DNA of 64,000 nt from Linum tenue (taxonomy: Eukaryota > Streptophyta > Magnoliopsida > Malpighiales > Linaceae): contig CAMGYJ010000006.1 in NCBI GenBank assembly GCA_946122785.1, forward strand, positions 47,016,066 through 47,080,065, read 5' to 3'. The position numbers and the translations under genes were made by a program. This document shows, piece after piece, positions 29,482 through 42,445 of the stretch (position 1 is its first letter; the number at the start of each line of letters is the position of its first letter). Under the pieces are notes generated by a model, which saw only the letters and a program-made list of their open reading frames with translations, had not been told where the DNA came from and did no database searches.

Positions 29482-29998
29482 ACTGAAGCGGCTTGCAAAG
29501 TTTCCCTGTTATTGCCAGTAAATTTTCCCAAAGTTTTGGTGATTTCACTTTCTAAATGCTTATTATGGTCTTCCAATTTACAGATAATCATCAGGCCTGA
29601 AGCCTGATAATGCTGAAGTGAGTGATGATTTGTGAGATTTCATGGTTGAATGCCTAAAGATGTGTGTTTTTGTTGATTTAAACTGGTGGTGAGTACAAGT
29701 CTATGGCTTCACTACACCCATGATTTCACATATGTCGATGAAACTATTAGGTTGCCTACCTTTTCCTGCTTTGAATGGTAATGGAGTTCACGGCAGCTAC
29801 ACAAAGAGGTTGTCTGCTAGGCATGTAATCTGTTATATTCTTGAAATTTTTTCAACTCAAAAGCTATATTCATTCAGGCTGCCCTTTGATGATTTTACAT
29901 GACACATTTTGTTGAACCATTGTTTAGTAATAAATGCAATGTGCTTCTCCGGGTTCTCTGCAAATCGTTTCTTGATATGGGTTTTAGCCCACAAGAAG
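29482..29998. other. Host sequence between G1 and Copia-3, no gene recognised
   Basis: Low-complexity T-rich plant DNA with short open frames only. When Copia-3 is removed it continues at 63461. It may be intron or 3' untranslated sequence of a host gene, but nothing supports a specific gene. Confidence 0.4.
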
Positions 29999-30383
29999 TG
30001 TTGCAATTCATCAGCTAATGGTGCCATCTCAATCTATCTGTATCTTGGAGCACAAGAAATGAAGAGTGTTGCCGAAGAAATAGAGAAAAGAGAGGAAGCT
30101 TGTTGGAAAGAAATGAAGATGAAGATTCATCCAACTGGAAGACGTTTTGGACTACCTCCAGCTCTGGATTGAAGCTAAGAAAGTTGAGGGACCACTGTGA
30201 AGGGCATGTTTGCCAATGCCTCTTCTTGTTTTGCCTTGGGGAACACTGCAAGTGATCCTTGTACATGCTTGAGCTTTTATGTTCTTTGTCTTCTTGTTTT
30301 GCGAGTTAGCAGATAAATCTAGGGTTTGAGTTTGACCCTTTAAAAGTTTGTTGTCCCTCTAGTTTGATGTAATGTGTGAGAAC

Positions 30384-31410
30384 CAGTGGCGGATCCAGAG
30401 CTGGGCCAACCCAGGCCCCGGCCCAGCCCTCCTCCAGATCCAGAGTTAGTTTAGTGCTTATAAAATTTTTCGATTTAGGTATTTGGCCCAATGCTATTTA
30501 AAATTCTGTCTAGTTTTATTTGATAATAGGATTTTGTGTAACTAGAAAAATGGTTCAGATAAACATATCCAAACCATTACTCTAAATTTATACTAAATTT
30601 TCTATAGCCCCAATGATTTTATTTGAAAAATGACATGAAACCCTAAAAGTGTAAAGTTTCATTAAAGTAAAATAAAAACTCTAAACTAAAGCACACCCTT
30701 CCTTGCAAAATTAGAAAAATTTCCCAATCCCCCTAAAACAAAACAAGAACGAGGAGACGAGCAGACCCAAAATGGATTTCTCTGCCAGCCCATCGAGCTG
30801 GTTCTCTTTCCATTCTTTTGATTAAGAAAATATTTACAAACTTGCTGAGTCATCATTTAGATTGCCTCATTTGAGTGGGGCACTAGATTCTAACCGTTCT
30901 TTCTGGTGTTTTAATGAAGAAAATATTTACAAACTTGCTCAAGAGTTTAGCCTCGAGACTTTGAAGGCTATGAGATGCATTCTTTGCAGAATGCACTACT
31001 CATGTGAGGAAGATGAAGTTTCTTCTCTTGCAAAATTATTAGAGAAGCTGGAGGAAACAGGGATGGACACATAATACAAATTGATTTGTCCATTGATTTG
31101 TCTAGTGTTGACCTAGCCGTTTCAACAACTACCATGAAGAGAATATTTTTAGCCATGGAACATGAACATTGATTTGTGCAACAAAATGAGCGATGAATTT
31201 CTCGTTGATTACTTAGCTATTTTCTTTGAAAAAGAGTATATTATCAGTATGGATGGAGATTATATTATTGATGAATTTGCTAAATTAAAAGACCTTCTTC
31301 TGCAATTGGTGTTGTAATGAAAACTATATTATTATATATTTTTGTTTATGGTATCTAATATTCTATTCAAATACGACCTAGTGCTCTCTTATGTCCTGGA
31401 TCCGTCGCTG
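30384..31410 (+). mobile_element. hAT element remnant with 8-bp TSD
   Basis: GTGAGAAC at 30376-30383 and 31411-31418 is an exact 8-bp target duplication, the hAT signature. The ends are CAGTGGCGGATCCAG and CTGGATCCGTCGCTG, an imperfect 15-bp inverted repeat. Comparison with the intact 3' LTR, which lacks this insert, confirms both borders. The 1027-base length means most of the transposase is deleted. Confidence 0.93.
30840..31320 (+). pseudogene. hAT transposase C-terminal remnant (TTF/ZMYM-type)
   Basis: Frames at 30862-31074 and about 31081-31318 contain the end of a plant hAT transposase of the TTF-type zinc-finger group. The later part has 'STTTMKRIFLAMEH' and then 'MSDEFLVDYLAIFFEKE', like the dimerisation domain near the C-terminus. 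A stop after 'AMEHEH', a frame change, and loss of the N-terminal and catalytic regions leave it inactive. Confidence 0.65.
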
Positions 31411-31590
31411 GTGAGAACATATCAAAATCGAAATGAGAAAGTGGATATGAAGCACAAGAGTTCAGCCACTATTTTGGGTTCAAAAACTATTCTTCTACCA
31501 TTCTGTTTTTTTTTTTCTAGTTTTACACAATTTCATTGCATTCCTGCAGATTTGTGTAGCTGGAAATTACAAATATCCTATTTTCTACAC

Positions 31591-31776
31591 GTGGTATCAA
31601 AGTCTAGTTGATCTTTGAGAGGGATCGTGAGGCTTTTTTCTTTGTGTAAATTAGTGAGGCTTTGTGAGGGTTGAGTGTTCTCTTCTTTTTCTTGACCTCT
31701 ACCAGTTGAAAGCTACTAAAACATGACATCAATTGGACTCTCTTTGGCCCCACCCTCAATTTTTAATGGTAAGAAC
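31591..31776 (+). pseudogene. Copia-3 primer site and start of gag
   Basis: GTGGTATCAAAGTCTAG right after the LTR is a methionine-tRNA-type primer site with small changes. The gag frame begins with ATG at 31724 ('MTSIGLSLAPPSIFNGKN') and is cut after 17 codons by Copia-4. It resumes past 43054. Confidence 0.85.
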
Positions 31777-32262
31777 TGTTAGAAATCGAACAGGAAAAAT
31801 TAGGTTACCGATCTGGCTGAGTCGCAGACTAGTTCGCTTTCTTTATGACGTTCGCGGCACTGCCTCATTATTCGCACAACAGACTATCAGTCGGTCGCCT
31901 CCAGGATAAAACAAACATTCTTTTGATTTGCTCAGCGGTTTTGTGCGAAAAACCGGAGCTCTTTGAATCTCACTCTCTCTCGTGTTTCTGCTCTCTGAGG
32001 TGTATTTAGAGGGTCTGGGGTGTCTCCTATTTATAGGAGCAGAAAGCCCAGAATATTCCCTCTTTCTTTGGGAATAAGTCATATTTTAATTAGGGAGATA
32101 ATTACTCCCATAATTAAAATATAATTTATTAAGATAATTATTCCTATTATCTCCATAATATTCCTTTTATTAATTATCCATCTTATTTTTGTATTATGGG
32201 AAAATACAGGATAATTAATTAGGAATTTCATTTATAGCTTTTCAAAGTTATTCATTCCAAAA
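31777..32262 (-). repeat. 3' LTR of Copia-4
   Basis: 486 bases, matching 36415-36628 followed by 42773-43049. It contains CTCCTATTTATAGGAG, a palindrome with a TATA-like core near 32025. Confidence 0.9.
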
Positions 32263-35200
32263 ATCCCCCACTTGAATAGTTTTGAAACTATCTTGAGCAT
32301 CAACAGTTCCATAAGATCGGGCATAAGCTAAGGTATCGTGAAGATTTGAACCTTAGCGTAGTGGTTCCACTTCCGATTTCATAAGGGTGACTCGTAGTCT
32401 TGAACCCTATCTCAAACAATTTAGCACACCGGATCTTTTCATTGAGTGATATTCTCTCATAGGCCGTGCGTTTATGTCCACGTTATCCCGATTTAGTGAA
32501 CGCTCTAGCAACTTTGTGCCTCCAAAGTTCCATAGGGAGCGGCCCCACTCCCACATTCACATAGGTGAGTCTATCAGAAGTACCCCAAAGTAAAGTACTT
32601 CACTCCACATAGAGTATAGATCTCATTGAGAGTTTAACTCAACCTCCAAGGCTTTGGGATTCATGCTTTACTATGCATGAACTTTTCTCAATATTACTCA
32701 TGACTAGTTATTACTCATTGAATCGTTTCTTTGGATCTCCAGTCTATCGGGTCGGGTTACCTTCACTTGTAATCCATGGTTCGGTAGGCATAAGTCTCAT
32801 ACCCTTCGTGGTATTTTGGACTTTTCTCTCTAGGTAATCCTTTTGTCAAAGGATTAGCTAGATTCTGTTAGGATCCTACATGATCCACCCTCATTGCTCC
32901 TATCGTTAGGAGTTCTCTTACAGTATTGTGCTTACGACAAATTTGTAGTCTCTTTTCGTTCTAGAACCAGTTCCCTTCTTTAGCAATAGCTGCGGTGCTA
33001 TCACAATGAATCAACTACCGAAGGGATCAGTCTTTCCAATAAGGGGATCTCTAGTAATGACCCTCTCAATCAACATTCCTCTTTACTAATCATTGCTAGT
33101 TATATCATTTCTTATTCCTTAGTTGATTGATTCGGGATCGTTTACTTCTTAGACTTCCAAGACACAACTCTTCCAACGATGTTTGAAACATGCCCACCTG
33201 ATGCCTTGGAGTCCTCTATAGGGTATTCTCGTCCGCATCAATATACCCTACCAATACATTAAGAAACCGTTGATAGCTTTATCAAGGTCTACCGTTCTCT
33301 TAAGGTGTCTCGCGACCTTTTCAATAGCACTTCAATGCTTCATACCAGGACACTGAATAAACATGCCAAATACCCCCACTATTTCGGGTCTCATGTTTAT
33401 CAGCCTCTCGCAGACTGTTGATGCTAGTATATTCTAACTTTCTTACATCGTTAGGTGTTCTTTAAAAATTTATACTAGCATCATCAACCATGTATGCATG
33501 TATACAGCTCGTATTTCTTCTAGATCTAACTGTGTAGTTAAACTGATCTAGATGAAATCTCTTTCATTGTCCTAGTAATCTGGATCTCTAAGCATAACAC
33601 TTGCTTCATCTAGATCTTTTACCTTCATAATTCTCAAACAACATGGCTTTTCATAATATTGACATCACGATTCTTTGTACCAAAGATCGACGTGTCATTC
33701 ATAGTGCAAGTGTCATTCTCAAATTTGTACTAAATGCACTTGTAACTTTCATTTTAAAATTACGAGAGAGAACTCGATTATTCATGCCACTGTTTCTGAG
33801 TCTATTTCAAATCCTATCATAATTTGTCAAACCATAGACTCCAGAAGCATGTTTAAGAATAACAACCCTATAGGTTGTCCCATGTAGATTTCCCTATATA
33901 AATCACCATTCATAGAAACAGTTTTAACAATCCATCTGATGCACAACCCTAGCAATCAGAACATACATGGTTGTTATTCTACATATGGTGAATAGATAGC
34001 AAGAAAATTTACGATTTTTCCTTTCCACCTAAAGCCTTAGCTATTAGGCGATCCTTATACTCATAATCTAAATCAATAGGTTTCACTTTTCTTTTAAGAA
34101 TCCATTTATTACCCATGACTTCATTGCCAAGAGGTAATTCTCAAAGATGCCAAATCTTGTTTGATTCTATCGATATATTACCCATGGATTTACAGCCAAG
34201 AGGTAACTCTACAAGATTTAAAGTCTTATTAGACTCCAATAATTTCATTTCGTTAACAATGGATTCTCCCACAAATCTGCATCTTTATGAAATTTAAAAC
34301 TTTTTGCAGACTTGTAGGATTCTTTATAGGGTGTAAATAGAAAACTCATAACCAAAATCCTTAAATGATTTTGGGTTCATTTTCTTCTTCTGAGTTTAAA
34401 TTCAGCTTTATCACCCCTACTAGTTCCATTATTTCTAATATTAGGCAGGATACCTCCCCCACAATTTCTTAATTTTAAATGGAAGTCTATTGGCATCAAT
34501 GGATTCCACAACATTAAGTACTCAAGTTATGAGGCGTATGTGTTTTTCTATAGCATATCCAATAAACACACAATCATATGCTCTTCTAGTTATCATGTTA
34601 CACTGATTCTCTAACGCTACCACATGCATGCCACATATCGAATAATTAGTGCAACCATAATGCAATTAGGCATTTCAAACAATTTCAAATAACTAGTCAG
34701 AAAATCAGAGCACTCAAAAGAGCAATAAATTATTTATTGTCTTTTCCATCCTTTTTAACCATATCAGAATAAGTAAAATCTTTTGATTATGGATAATTTA
34801 GCTTGGATTCAAAATTTCATATTTATCCCAAGCTTTCAAAAATAATATGGGAATGTCACCTTAGATAATCTAATTCTTCTCAAGGACACACATGTCACAC
34901 AGAAGAATTCATTTAATTCTCTTACGTCTAGCATAGTCAACGACTTTCTAGAGGTAAGGTTCACTTCCACTCTCTAGAACCATCAACAATAGTGGTGAGG
35001 GCGGTGCCCAATAACACTTTCTTCTTCAACACGCCTCAAGATATGATTGAGCTTAGCTCATTTATCATACATAACTTCAAGCGTCAATATCCAGCAACCA
35101 TTCTTCAAAGTTACCATTAAGACTAACATCTACCATCACCTCGGTGATTATTATTATCATATCCTCTTTTTTACTCAAGTTTATACTAGGTTAAACTTGT

Positions 35201-36414
35201 TCTTACACTTTCGTTTTATATGATCTAGTTTCTCGCAACTTTAGCAGAGAAACACATCGTCATTCTTAGAGGATTGACACGCAATCTTATGGTTACCACG
35301 AAGGGTACCATTCTATTTGGTGTGGATCTCGTTCAACTCGATGCTCATATTCTTGAAACTTTAGTGTTTCAGAGCAACCTCAGTGGTTCATCTGGTACTG
35401 ACAATAGTACTTCTTACAATATCGTCACTATGGGCAATTAATCCATTCTATTCCCATATATTCTTCATATGCACGCATTTTGATAAAATCATTCTATTAC
35501 ACAACATGTGTTCAATTTATACTTTAATCATCGAGTTACGTAATACATGCATCAATTCAGGTTTTCATTCTAGCACTCATAACCTTTCTCAATTCCATGC
35601 ATAGAGCCATATAGATTCTAATGTCATTCATTAATGACTCATGACCAAGGTTTCAGTTCTTACCTTTTTTTCCGAGAAGTCAACACCTTGTCGTAGTTCA
35701 ACGAATAGCTAGCATACATGCATAGCTTCTATGATTCTCTTCTGCAACGAGAGCACCAATTCTCGAGTTCCAACCTGGAGTGCTTACTTCAAGCCTCTGT
35801 GTGCTCAAGTGAACAACAATTGAAATTTCCATTTTATTTGCCAAGTCGAGAAGCTATTATGCTGTCCTTGATAAGATTCTTCTGTTTGAAAATGATTTTT
35901 CAGGACAACTGCTTGAGCTTCCATGTAGATTCGGACGCCCTGGACTCCAATCGGAAGCACTTTCTCAACAACTTCGATGGGGACTAATGCGGCATCATCT
36001 TACTCGCAATTAGTTTCATATTCCGGCTGAGTTTTGCCGCTTATCCATGTGTACCCCCACACATATATTCCATGGTTTCGAACAAGCACAGTCGTCGTCA
36101 TTGGGTATGCTTCTATCCTAAATTCTTTTGTTGATGGATTGAGCATTGTCACTTGGCAAGACTCCATCACGCATCTCACTCGCAAGGATTTTTCCCTTTA
36201 CCGGCCGCCTTTTGCCGAAGAGATAGGCCGCCGCTTGAGACACGCATTAGGGCAGTTCCCTTTTTCTTCTTTATCTTGTCCAAGATCAAGGCCGAAATAC
36301 CCAATCTTCAGAGGGATACGACTCCGCCATGATTGTTTGCTTCCCTCCGCACGTATAATATCCAAAATCGGCATTCTATTCGATACATACGACAACAACC
36401 AAATATTTTAAAAT
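32263..36414 (-). pseudogene. Copia-4 internal region with degenerate pol
   Basis: Read on the minus strand, 32840-33010 encodes the end of Copia RNase H ('HCDSTAAIAKEGNW', 'CRKHNTVRELLTIGAMRVDH', 'NPLTKGLPREK') with two in-frame stops. 34030-34140 encodes 'MGNKWILKRKVKPID', the start of reverse transcriptase. The first part of that block is tandemly duplicated (34115-34260). The rest is too decayed to read. I found no primer-binding site next to the right LTR at 36415. Sequence at 36000-36411 has a different texture and may be captured DNA. Confidence 0.7.
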
Positions 36415-36628
36415 TGTTAGAAATCGAACAGGAAAAATTAGGTTACCGATATGGCTGAGTCGTGGACTAGGTCGCTCTCTCTAAGACGTTCGCGGCACTG
36501 CCTCGTTATTCGCACAACAGACTATCAGTCGGTTGCCTCCAGGATAAAACAGTCACTCTTTTGATTTGCTTAGCGGTTGTTTTGTGCGAAAAACCGGAGC
36601 TCTTTGAATCTCACTCTCTCTTGTGTTT
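36415..36628 (-). repeat. 5' LTR of Copia-4, first part
   Basis: It matches the other LTR from TGTTAGAAATCG to CTCTCTCTTGTGTTT, where the LINE inserted. The remainder is 42773-43049. Confidence 0.9.
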
Positions 36629-36663
36629 TTTTTTTTTTTTTAGAAAATGCCTGTATGCTTTAT

Positions 36664-39600
36664 TTAATCATCAATCGAAGAAGCATTACAGTCCCTCAAC
36701 AATTGGGGTAACAGAAAGATGGGTGGCAGGTCCGACCAGATTTCGGTTTCTTCCCATCTGCCCTCTATCCGAGCCATTAGATGGGCCGCTTCATTTCCAT
36801 CTCTTCCCCAAAACCGCCATTCAACCTCCTTTCCTTGACTTCTGTCCCTTATCTCTTCACACACAGTCTCTATTTCCAGATTAATCTGCTTCTTTCCCTG
36901 TAGTTTCTGTATCAAGCTTTGACAATCCGTTTCCATTATCACTGGGTATAACTGGTGCTGTTGCATGATCTTCAATCCCCACAAAAACGCCTCTGCTTCA
37001 GCCATTTCGGGTTGCCAATTGACCCTCGATCTTCGAACAGCAGCTAGAACAAACTTCCCTTCCTTATCGCGAACCACCAACCCACTACCAGTTCTCCCTT
37101 CCTTCAAAATACTGGCATCCACATTTTCTTTGTAGCCTTCCATTGGCCTTTCCCATTTGTATCTCCGGTTCGGCTGCGTCGGTGCCACATCTCCCTCCTG
37201 AGCTCGTCGATATTCTTCCAGGTATAGCTGCGCTCTCTCTACCACCTCTCATTCCTCCAATTTCTGATTGTTAAACTGGTGATTGTTTATTTCTTTCCAA
37301 ATGAACCACAATGTTATTAGGAACTCACAGATTTCCTCATCCTTCGCTTGATCAAGTACCTCGCAGATCCAATTCCCACAGCTCCGATCTTCCCCCATTC
37401 TGAATAGGTTGTTAAGATAGCTAGGTCTCCATATTCTGCATACCCAGTCACAGTCTCTTGATATATGTTCTTGAGTTTCCACAAGTCCATAGAAAGGACA
37501 TTCATCACTTACTTCTGGAATTCGCCGAGCTAGATTTCCACCTGTAGGCAGTATATTCGATCCCCATCTCCACACAAACACCCTCACTTTTGGTGGCAAC
37601 TGCAAATGCCATAGTCTTGTCCAATCGATAGGTTCATATTGTTCTGGGTTGCCATTCATTCTCTTTAATCTCCAAGCATGATACCCAGTTTTCACAGTAT
37701 AGAATCCTGTTTTACTCTTTCCCCAGCACCTGCTATCTGGTCTAGATCTTACTGGAATAGGCATACTTTTGATTCTTTCCCTGTCAATAGGCTGGAAGTT
37801 TTGTTGTAGTAGATTACTTCGCCATGTTCGACTAGGACTGTCAATCAAATCTGATACCCTTGTATTCATACCTAGACCTGTCACTGTGGTTTGGATTTTA
37901 TAGTCTTCTGCATATGGGATCCATCTATCCCACCATATACGTATGCTCTGACCATCCCCCACCCTCCATCTTGTATCTTCTTTCACTAATCCCTGAGCCG
38001 CCATGATACTTCTCCAAATATAACTAGGATTGTGCCCCAACTCAGCTTCTAGAATATTAGTATAGGGATGGTACTTTGCTTTTAGAACTCTAGCAATTAG
38101 TGAGTCTGGGTTTTGGCGCAAATTCCAAACCTGTTTTCCTAGTAAGGCTAGGTTGAAACCATGTAATCTCTGAATCCCATTCCTCCCTCCTTTTTTGGCT
38201 TGCAAAGTCTTTCCCATTTCATCCAATGGATTCTTCGTTCACCATTCTTACTCCCCCACCAAAAGCCAGAAATGATGCTATGCATTTCCTGAATTATCCC
38301 CTGTGGGATTAGGAATACCGACATTGCATACATTGCTTGAGCTTGAGCAATGGCTTTTATTAAAACTTCCTTGGCCGCATTTGATAGTGTCTTTCTTTTC
38401 CACAACTTTACTGTTTTCCTTACCTTGTCGATGAGTTGGGTAAATACAGCCTTCTTCGATCTTCCAATGATTGTGGGCAAACCTAAATACTTGTCATGCT
38501 GTATTACATGTTTCATCCCCAATAGCTGTGCCATTTCTTCTCTCTGGCCTTCATCCACATTAGTACTGAAAGTCAGCTCTGATTTCATTAGGCTCACCTG
38601 TTGACCAGATTCCTTCTCATAGGTTTCCAGAATCCACTTCAATGTCTCCCCTTCTTGTCTCTTGTTTTCAAAGAAGAAGATGCTGTCATCAGCAAACAGT
38701 AAATGAGTTATGGTTGGGGCATCTTTACTAACCTTTATTCCATGAATTTTTCCTTCTTGCACTGCCTTTTCAGTTAGACAGGATAAGCCTTCTGCACACA
38801 GTAGGAATAAATATGGGGAGATTGGATCTCCCTGCCTAATTCCTCTTGTAGGGTAAATAACCTCAGATTGATGACCATTCACTAGGGCTGAGTATGTTAC
38901 AGTCGTTACACATTGCATCATAAGTGCAATCCAGTCCTGAGCAAAGCCCATTTTCTCCATTACTTCTTTCAAAAATCTCCACTCCACCCTATCGTAGGCT
39001 TTGGCTATGTCAAGCTTAGCTGCCACAAACCCCTTCTTTCCTTCCTTTCTATTCTTCATTGCGTGAAAGCATTCAAAAGCCAACATGATGTTGTCTGTGA
39101 TATATCTTCCTGGCACAAACGCGCTTTGATTCTCATGGATCACCACATTGAGTATTCTCTTCAATCTGTTTGCCAGATGTTTTGAAAAGATCTTGTAGAT
39201 AACTCGACACAGACTTATTGGTCTGAACTCTTTTGGATTGGTTGGTTGCTTCACCTTTGGAATGAGTGCTATCAGAGTTTTATTCATTTCCTGTGGTATA
39301 ACCTTCTCCTGAAACATTTTTTGTATTTCAGCCACGACCAGGGGGCCCACTGTACGCCAGTTTTTCTGGAAGAAGAGTGCTGGGAGCCCATCAACTCCAG
39401 GTGCCTTCAGGGGGGCCATAAATTTCAATGCCAACCACACTTCCTCCTCTGTAACAGGTTTGAGGAGTTCTCTGTTCATTTCTTCTGTAACTTTAGTTGG
39501 AATAGCCTCTAGAACATGATGAGAATCCACTTCTGGTCCTGCTAAGAAAAGATTAGTCAGATAGCTCACCACGCACTGTGAAACCGCTCCCTGTCCTTTA

Positions 39601-40745
39601 TAGATCACCCCTTCTTCATCTTTGAGCTCATAGATAGTGTTTCTCTTTTGTCTTGTTGTTGCTTTCCGGTGAAAATACCCTGTGTTCTGGTCACCTTCTT
39701 TCAGCCAATCATTTCTAGATCGTTGTTTCCATTGAATTTCTTCTTGTTGCAGCAGGTCATGTAATTCCCTTTCGAGAATTTTTCGTTGGAGAATCACCGC
39801 TTTGTTCTTTTTTGTTTTGCTATCTTCTCTAGCAGCTGCTCAGTCTTTTTTTCCTTTTCTTATGTCTCCAAAAGTGACTTTGTTCCATTCCATGAGTTGG
39901 GTTTCACACGCTTTTATTCTTTCTTCTATTCCCCTTGCTTCATCCTTATTACACTCTTTTTCAATAAGAGGTGAGCATTCCTCATGTTTCTGCCAATAAG
40001 CTTCAAACCGAAACTGCCACCCCCACCTAACTTTTTCTTCCTCAAGATACAATTGTAGTCTGATTGGGGTGTGATCCGAAACCCACCTGGTAAGATGGTA
40101 AACTTGGGCCTCCTTAAATTTGGTTTTCCAATCAGAATTAGCCACCATTCTATCCAATCTTTCCTCCACAAAATCATCATCTTCCCTCCCATTATCCCAA
40201 GTGAATATGTTTCCAATATATCCCAAATCCTCCAATCCACACTCATCTAACGCTTCCCGAAACTCCTCCATATTACGCTCATCTGGATTCCTTGCTCCAT
40301 TCTTTTCTTCATATCCCAGAACTTGGTTGAAGTCCCCTATCATCAGCCATGGTAGGTCACTGCTTCTCTTAAGTCTTTTCATTAGTTCCCATGCCAGCCG
40401 TTTATTGCCTTGCTCAGGCCAGCCGTATAGGCCTGTGAGTCTCCAGGCTTTTGAGGGGTCCTGTTCGTTTATGGCGACATCGATATAGTTATGATCACAA
40501 TCCTTCACTGTTAGTTTCACATTCTCGTTCCACATCAGAAGTAAACCCCCTGCTCTCCTCCTAGATCCAACCCCTTTTCCATACTCCCATCCCAGTTCCT
40601 CCATTACAGCCTCCCACTCACCCTCTTGTTTCTTCGTCTCCATTAAGAACACTATGTCGGGATCCTTTTCCTTGAGTAGCGCTGCTACTCTCTTCACTGT
40701 CGTGGTGTTTCCCAAACCACGACAGTTGTAGCTTATAATACTCAT
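36664..40745 (-). pseudogene. LINE ORF2: endonuclease, reverse transcriptase, RNase H
   Basis: ATG at 40745 overlaps the ORF1 stop as ATGA. The APE-like endonuclease (40745-39840) has 'YNCRGLGN', 'METKK', 'GDFNQVLG' and 'SDHTPI'. A TGA at 39840-39842 follows. Reverse transcriptase (to about 38148) has 'PGVDGLPALFFQ', 'FRPISLCRVIYKI', 'RQGDPISPYLF' and the catalytic 'FADD'. A one-base frameshift near 38180 leads to the zinc-binding region (zf-RVT, 'WTRLWHLQLPPKVRVFVWR'). A TGA at 37249-37251 precedes a plant RNase H-like domain (37245-36664: 'NVDASILKEGRTGSG', 'AEAEAFLWGL', 'ETDCQSL'). The enzyme nicks DNA and copies LINE RNA in place. Confidence 0.92.
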
Positions 40746-42445
40746 TGGGCTCGACGGCCTTGTGTATCCACAAGGTCCGCCTTTCCGCCATCCAATTTTG
40801 TTATTCTTCCCTCCTTAGTTTCTTTAGAGCTCTGCATCCCCTCAGAATCTTGCTTCTGGTTGCTTTCCTGCGTCTTGGCCTTTTTATTTCCTTCTTCTCC
40901 TACACTCAATTTCGCCTCTGTCTCTAGCCTTCCCCCTTCCTCACCAGCACATGATAGGTTTCTCTTTTGGGGAGTAAGTTGTAGGCCTGTTTCTTTAGGT
41001 TGAGGTCGATGCTGAATTACTTGTCTCTTCCAACCTTTTGTCTTTTTTTGGCCTTCTGTGTTGGATACCGTCCCCATACTGAATTGCAGAGTGTTACTAA
41101 ATCCCTTCCCTTCCTGATTGTTATCCTATGTCATCATGTCAACATTCCCCCCCTTATTGCTCCTATTTAGTGAATTGCTTAATTCATTTGCAGGTGTCCC
41201 TTGTCTCTCCGAAGCTTTCAGCTGTTCCTTCCACGCCTCTTCTGCTGATCCATGGTACGATTCTGGTGGGTACTTTTCATGCTCTGAAACACTGTAAATC
41301 TGCTTCTGTTTTTCATAAATTTGATTCTTTTGAGCTTCCATGTGTTCCATTTTATTACTGCTGTCCCCTTGTGGGTTTGGCGAAGGGTATTTCATGGCTT
41401 CTAATCTCCTCTTCTCTACTTCTGTTTCTCTGTCAAACTTCGCTCTTATTGCCATCCATAGCTCATCATTCTCCTCTTTTTCTTGTTTTGATTGCCAGGT
41501 TCTTCCCTGAGGTAGTCCCATTCGTAAGTCAGGTCCAAACTTGTCCTCTTTCAGTTCAGCTTTATGGGGACAGTAAGCTTTTGGGTGTCCCACAACTCCA
41601 CACAAGAAGCAGAACATAGGTAACTTCTCGTATTTCACTGGGAATTTCATCAGTTCCCCCTATACTTTCAGCTTTAATTCCTGTCGCAGGGGTGTTCTTA
41701 TATCCTTTCCTACTCGTATCCGCAGGAAATCTTCTCGACGTATGTCCACCCTTGTATCCACCCAGATCAGTGATCCAAATTTGTCAGCTATCTTGTGTGC
41801 CATTTCAGTAGTTTTCAACGCATCTGGTAACCCAAATATGCGGATCCAAATTTCCATTGTGTAGAACTCTTCTGTCTTTGGCTTATGGAAAGCATCTGCT
41901 TTTTTGAATATTAGCAGGTTGTTGTCATAGTGCCATGGCCCCCCTCGAAGAACCTTCTCTCTGTCTTGTTTGTCAAGGAATTGAAATCCATAGAGTTGCT
42001 CCCCTTTATCTGTAATCTGAAACGTTTGTCTCAAGTTCCATGCCTTTGCTAAAGTGATCTTCATTGATTTGAGATTTTGTTTCTTATCAGATAACAATCT
42101 TCCTGTTAAACCAAGCAGGTTGATTGCCTGTACCATAACAGTATCATAGTCCTGTTCCTCCACTTCCAGAGCATCATCATCATCCTCTTCCCCCAAACAT
42201 ATATTCTGTATCTTGTTCTCCAAGGCTTCCGAGAACGAGACTTCCTTCTCCACGGTCCTTATTATAGCTGCCTGTGTTCCTGTATCTATGTCTTCCATTT
42301 TTTCCATCACTGTCGATTGTAGAACCACCATCTCTGCATCCTCTATCTGTTCATCTTGCTTTATCTCATTGCTGTTCACTGTAACTATCATGTGTCCAGT
42401 CTCATCTGTATCCGGGTCTGTCATTGTAAGGCTAAAATAGAACAA
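40742..42445 (-). pseudogene. LINE ORF1 (gag-like, DUF4283 and zinc knuckle)
   Basis: The likely start is ATG at 42424 ('MTDPDTDETGHMIVTV'). The DUF4283-type RNA-binding domain follows ('KAWNLRQTFQITDKGEQLYG', 'DREKVLRGGPWHYDNNLLIF'), then 'EFYTMEIWIRIFGLP'. A CCHC knuckle, 'CFLCGVVGHPKAYC', sits at about 41600. The C-terminal third is Lys/Glu/Gln-rich. Two in-frame TAG stops interrupt a single frame: one just before 41650 and one at 41126-41128. The natural end at 40742-40744 overlaps the ORF2 start. It would coat the LINE RNA. Confidence 0.88.

Larger units (their letters stand above)
29999..31589 (+). repeat. 5' LTR of Copia-3, with hAT insertion
   Basis: It matches 62915-63455 closely, including CTTGGAGCACAAGAAATGAA and GAAGGGCATGTTTGCCAATG. 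The hAT element and its 8-bp duplication account for about 1035 extra bases. Confidence 0.92.

Noticed and set aside
36000..36185. F-box gene
   Set aside because: Only a short motif-like string is present, with no F-box and many stops around it. It is kept as a possible captured fragment only.
41128..41619. Plus-strand 163-residue protein
   Set aside because: Antisense of LINE ORF1, which has the zinc knuckle on the other strand.
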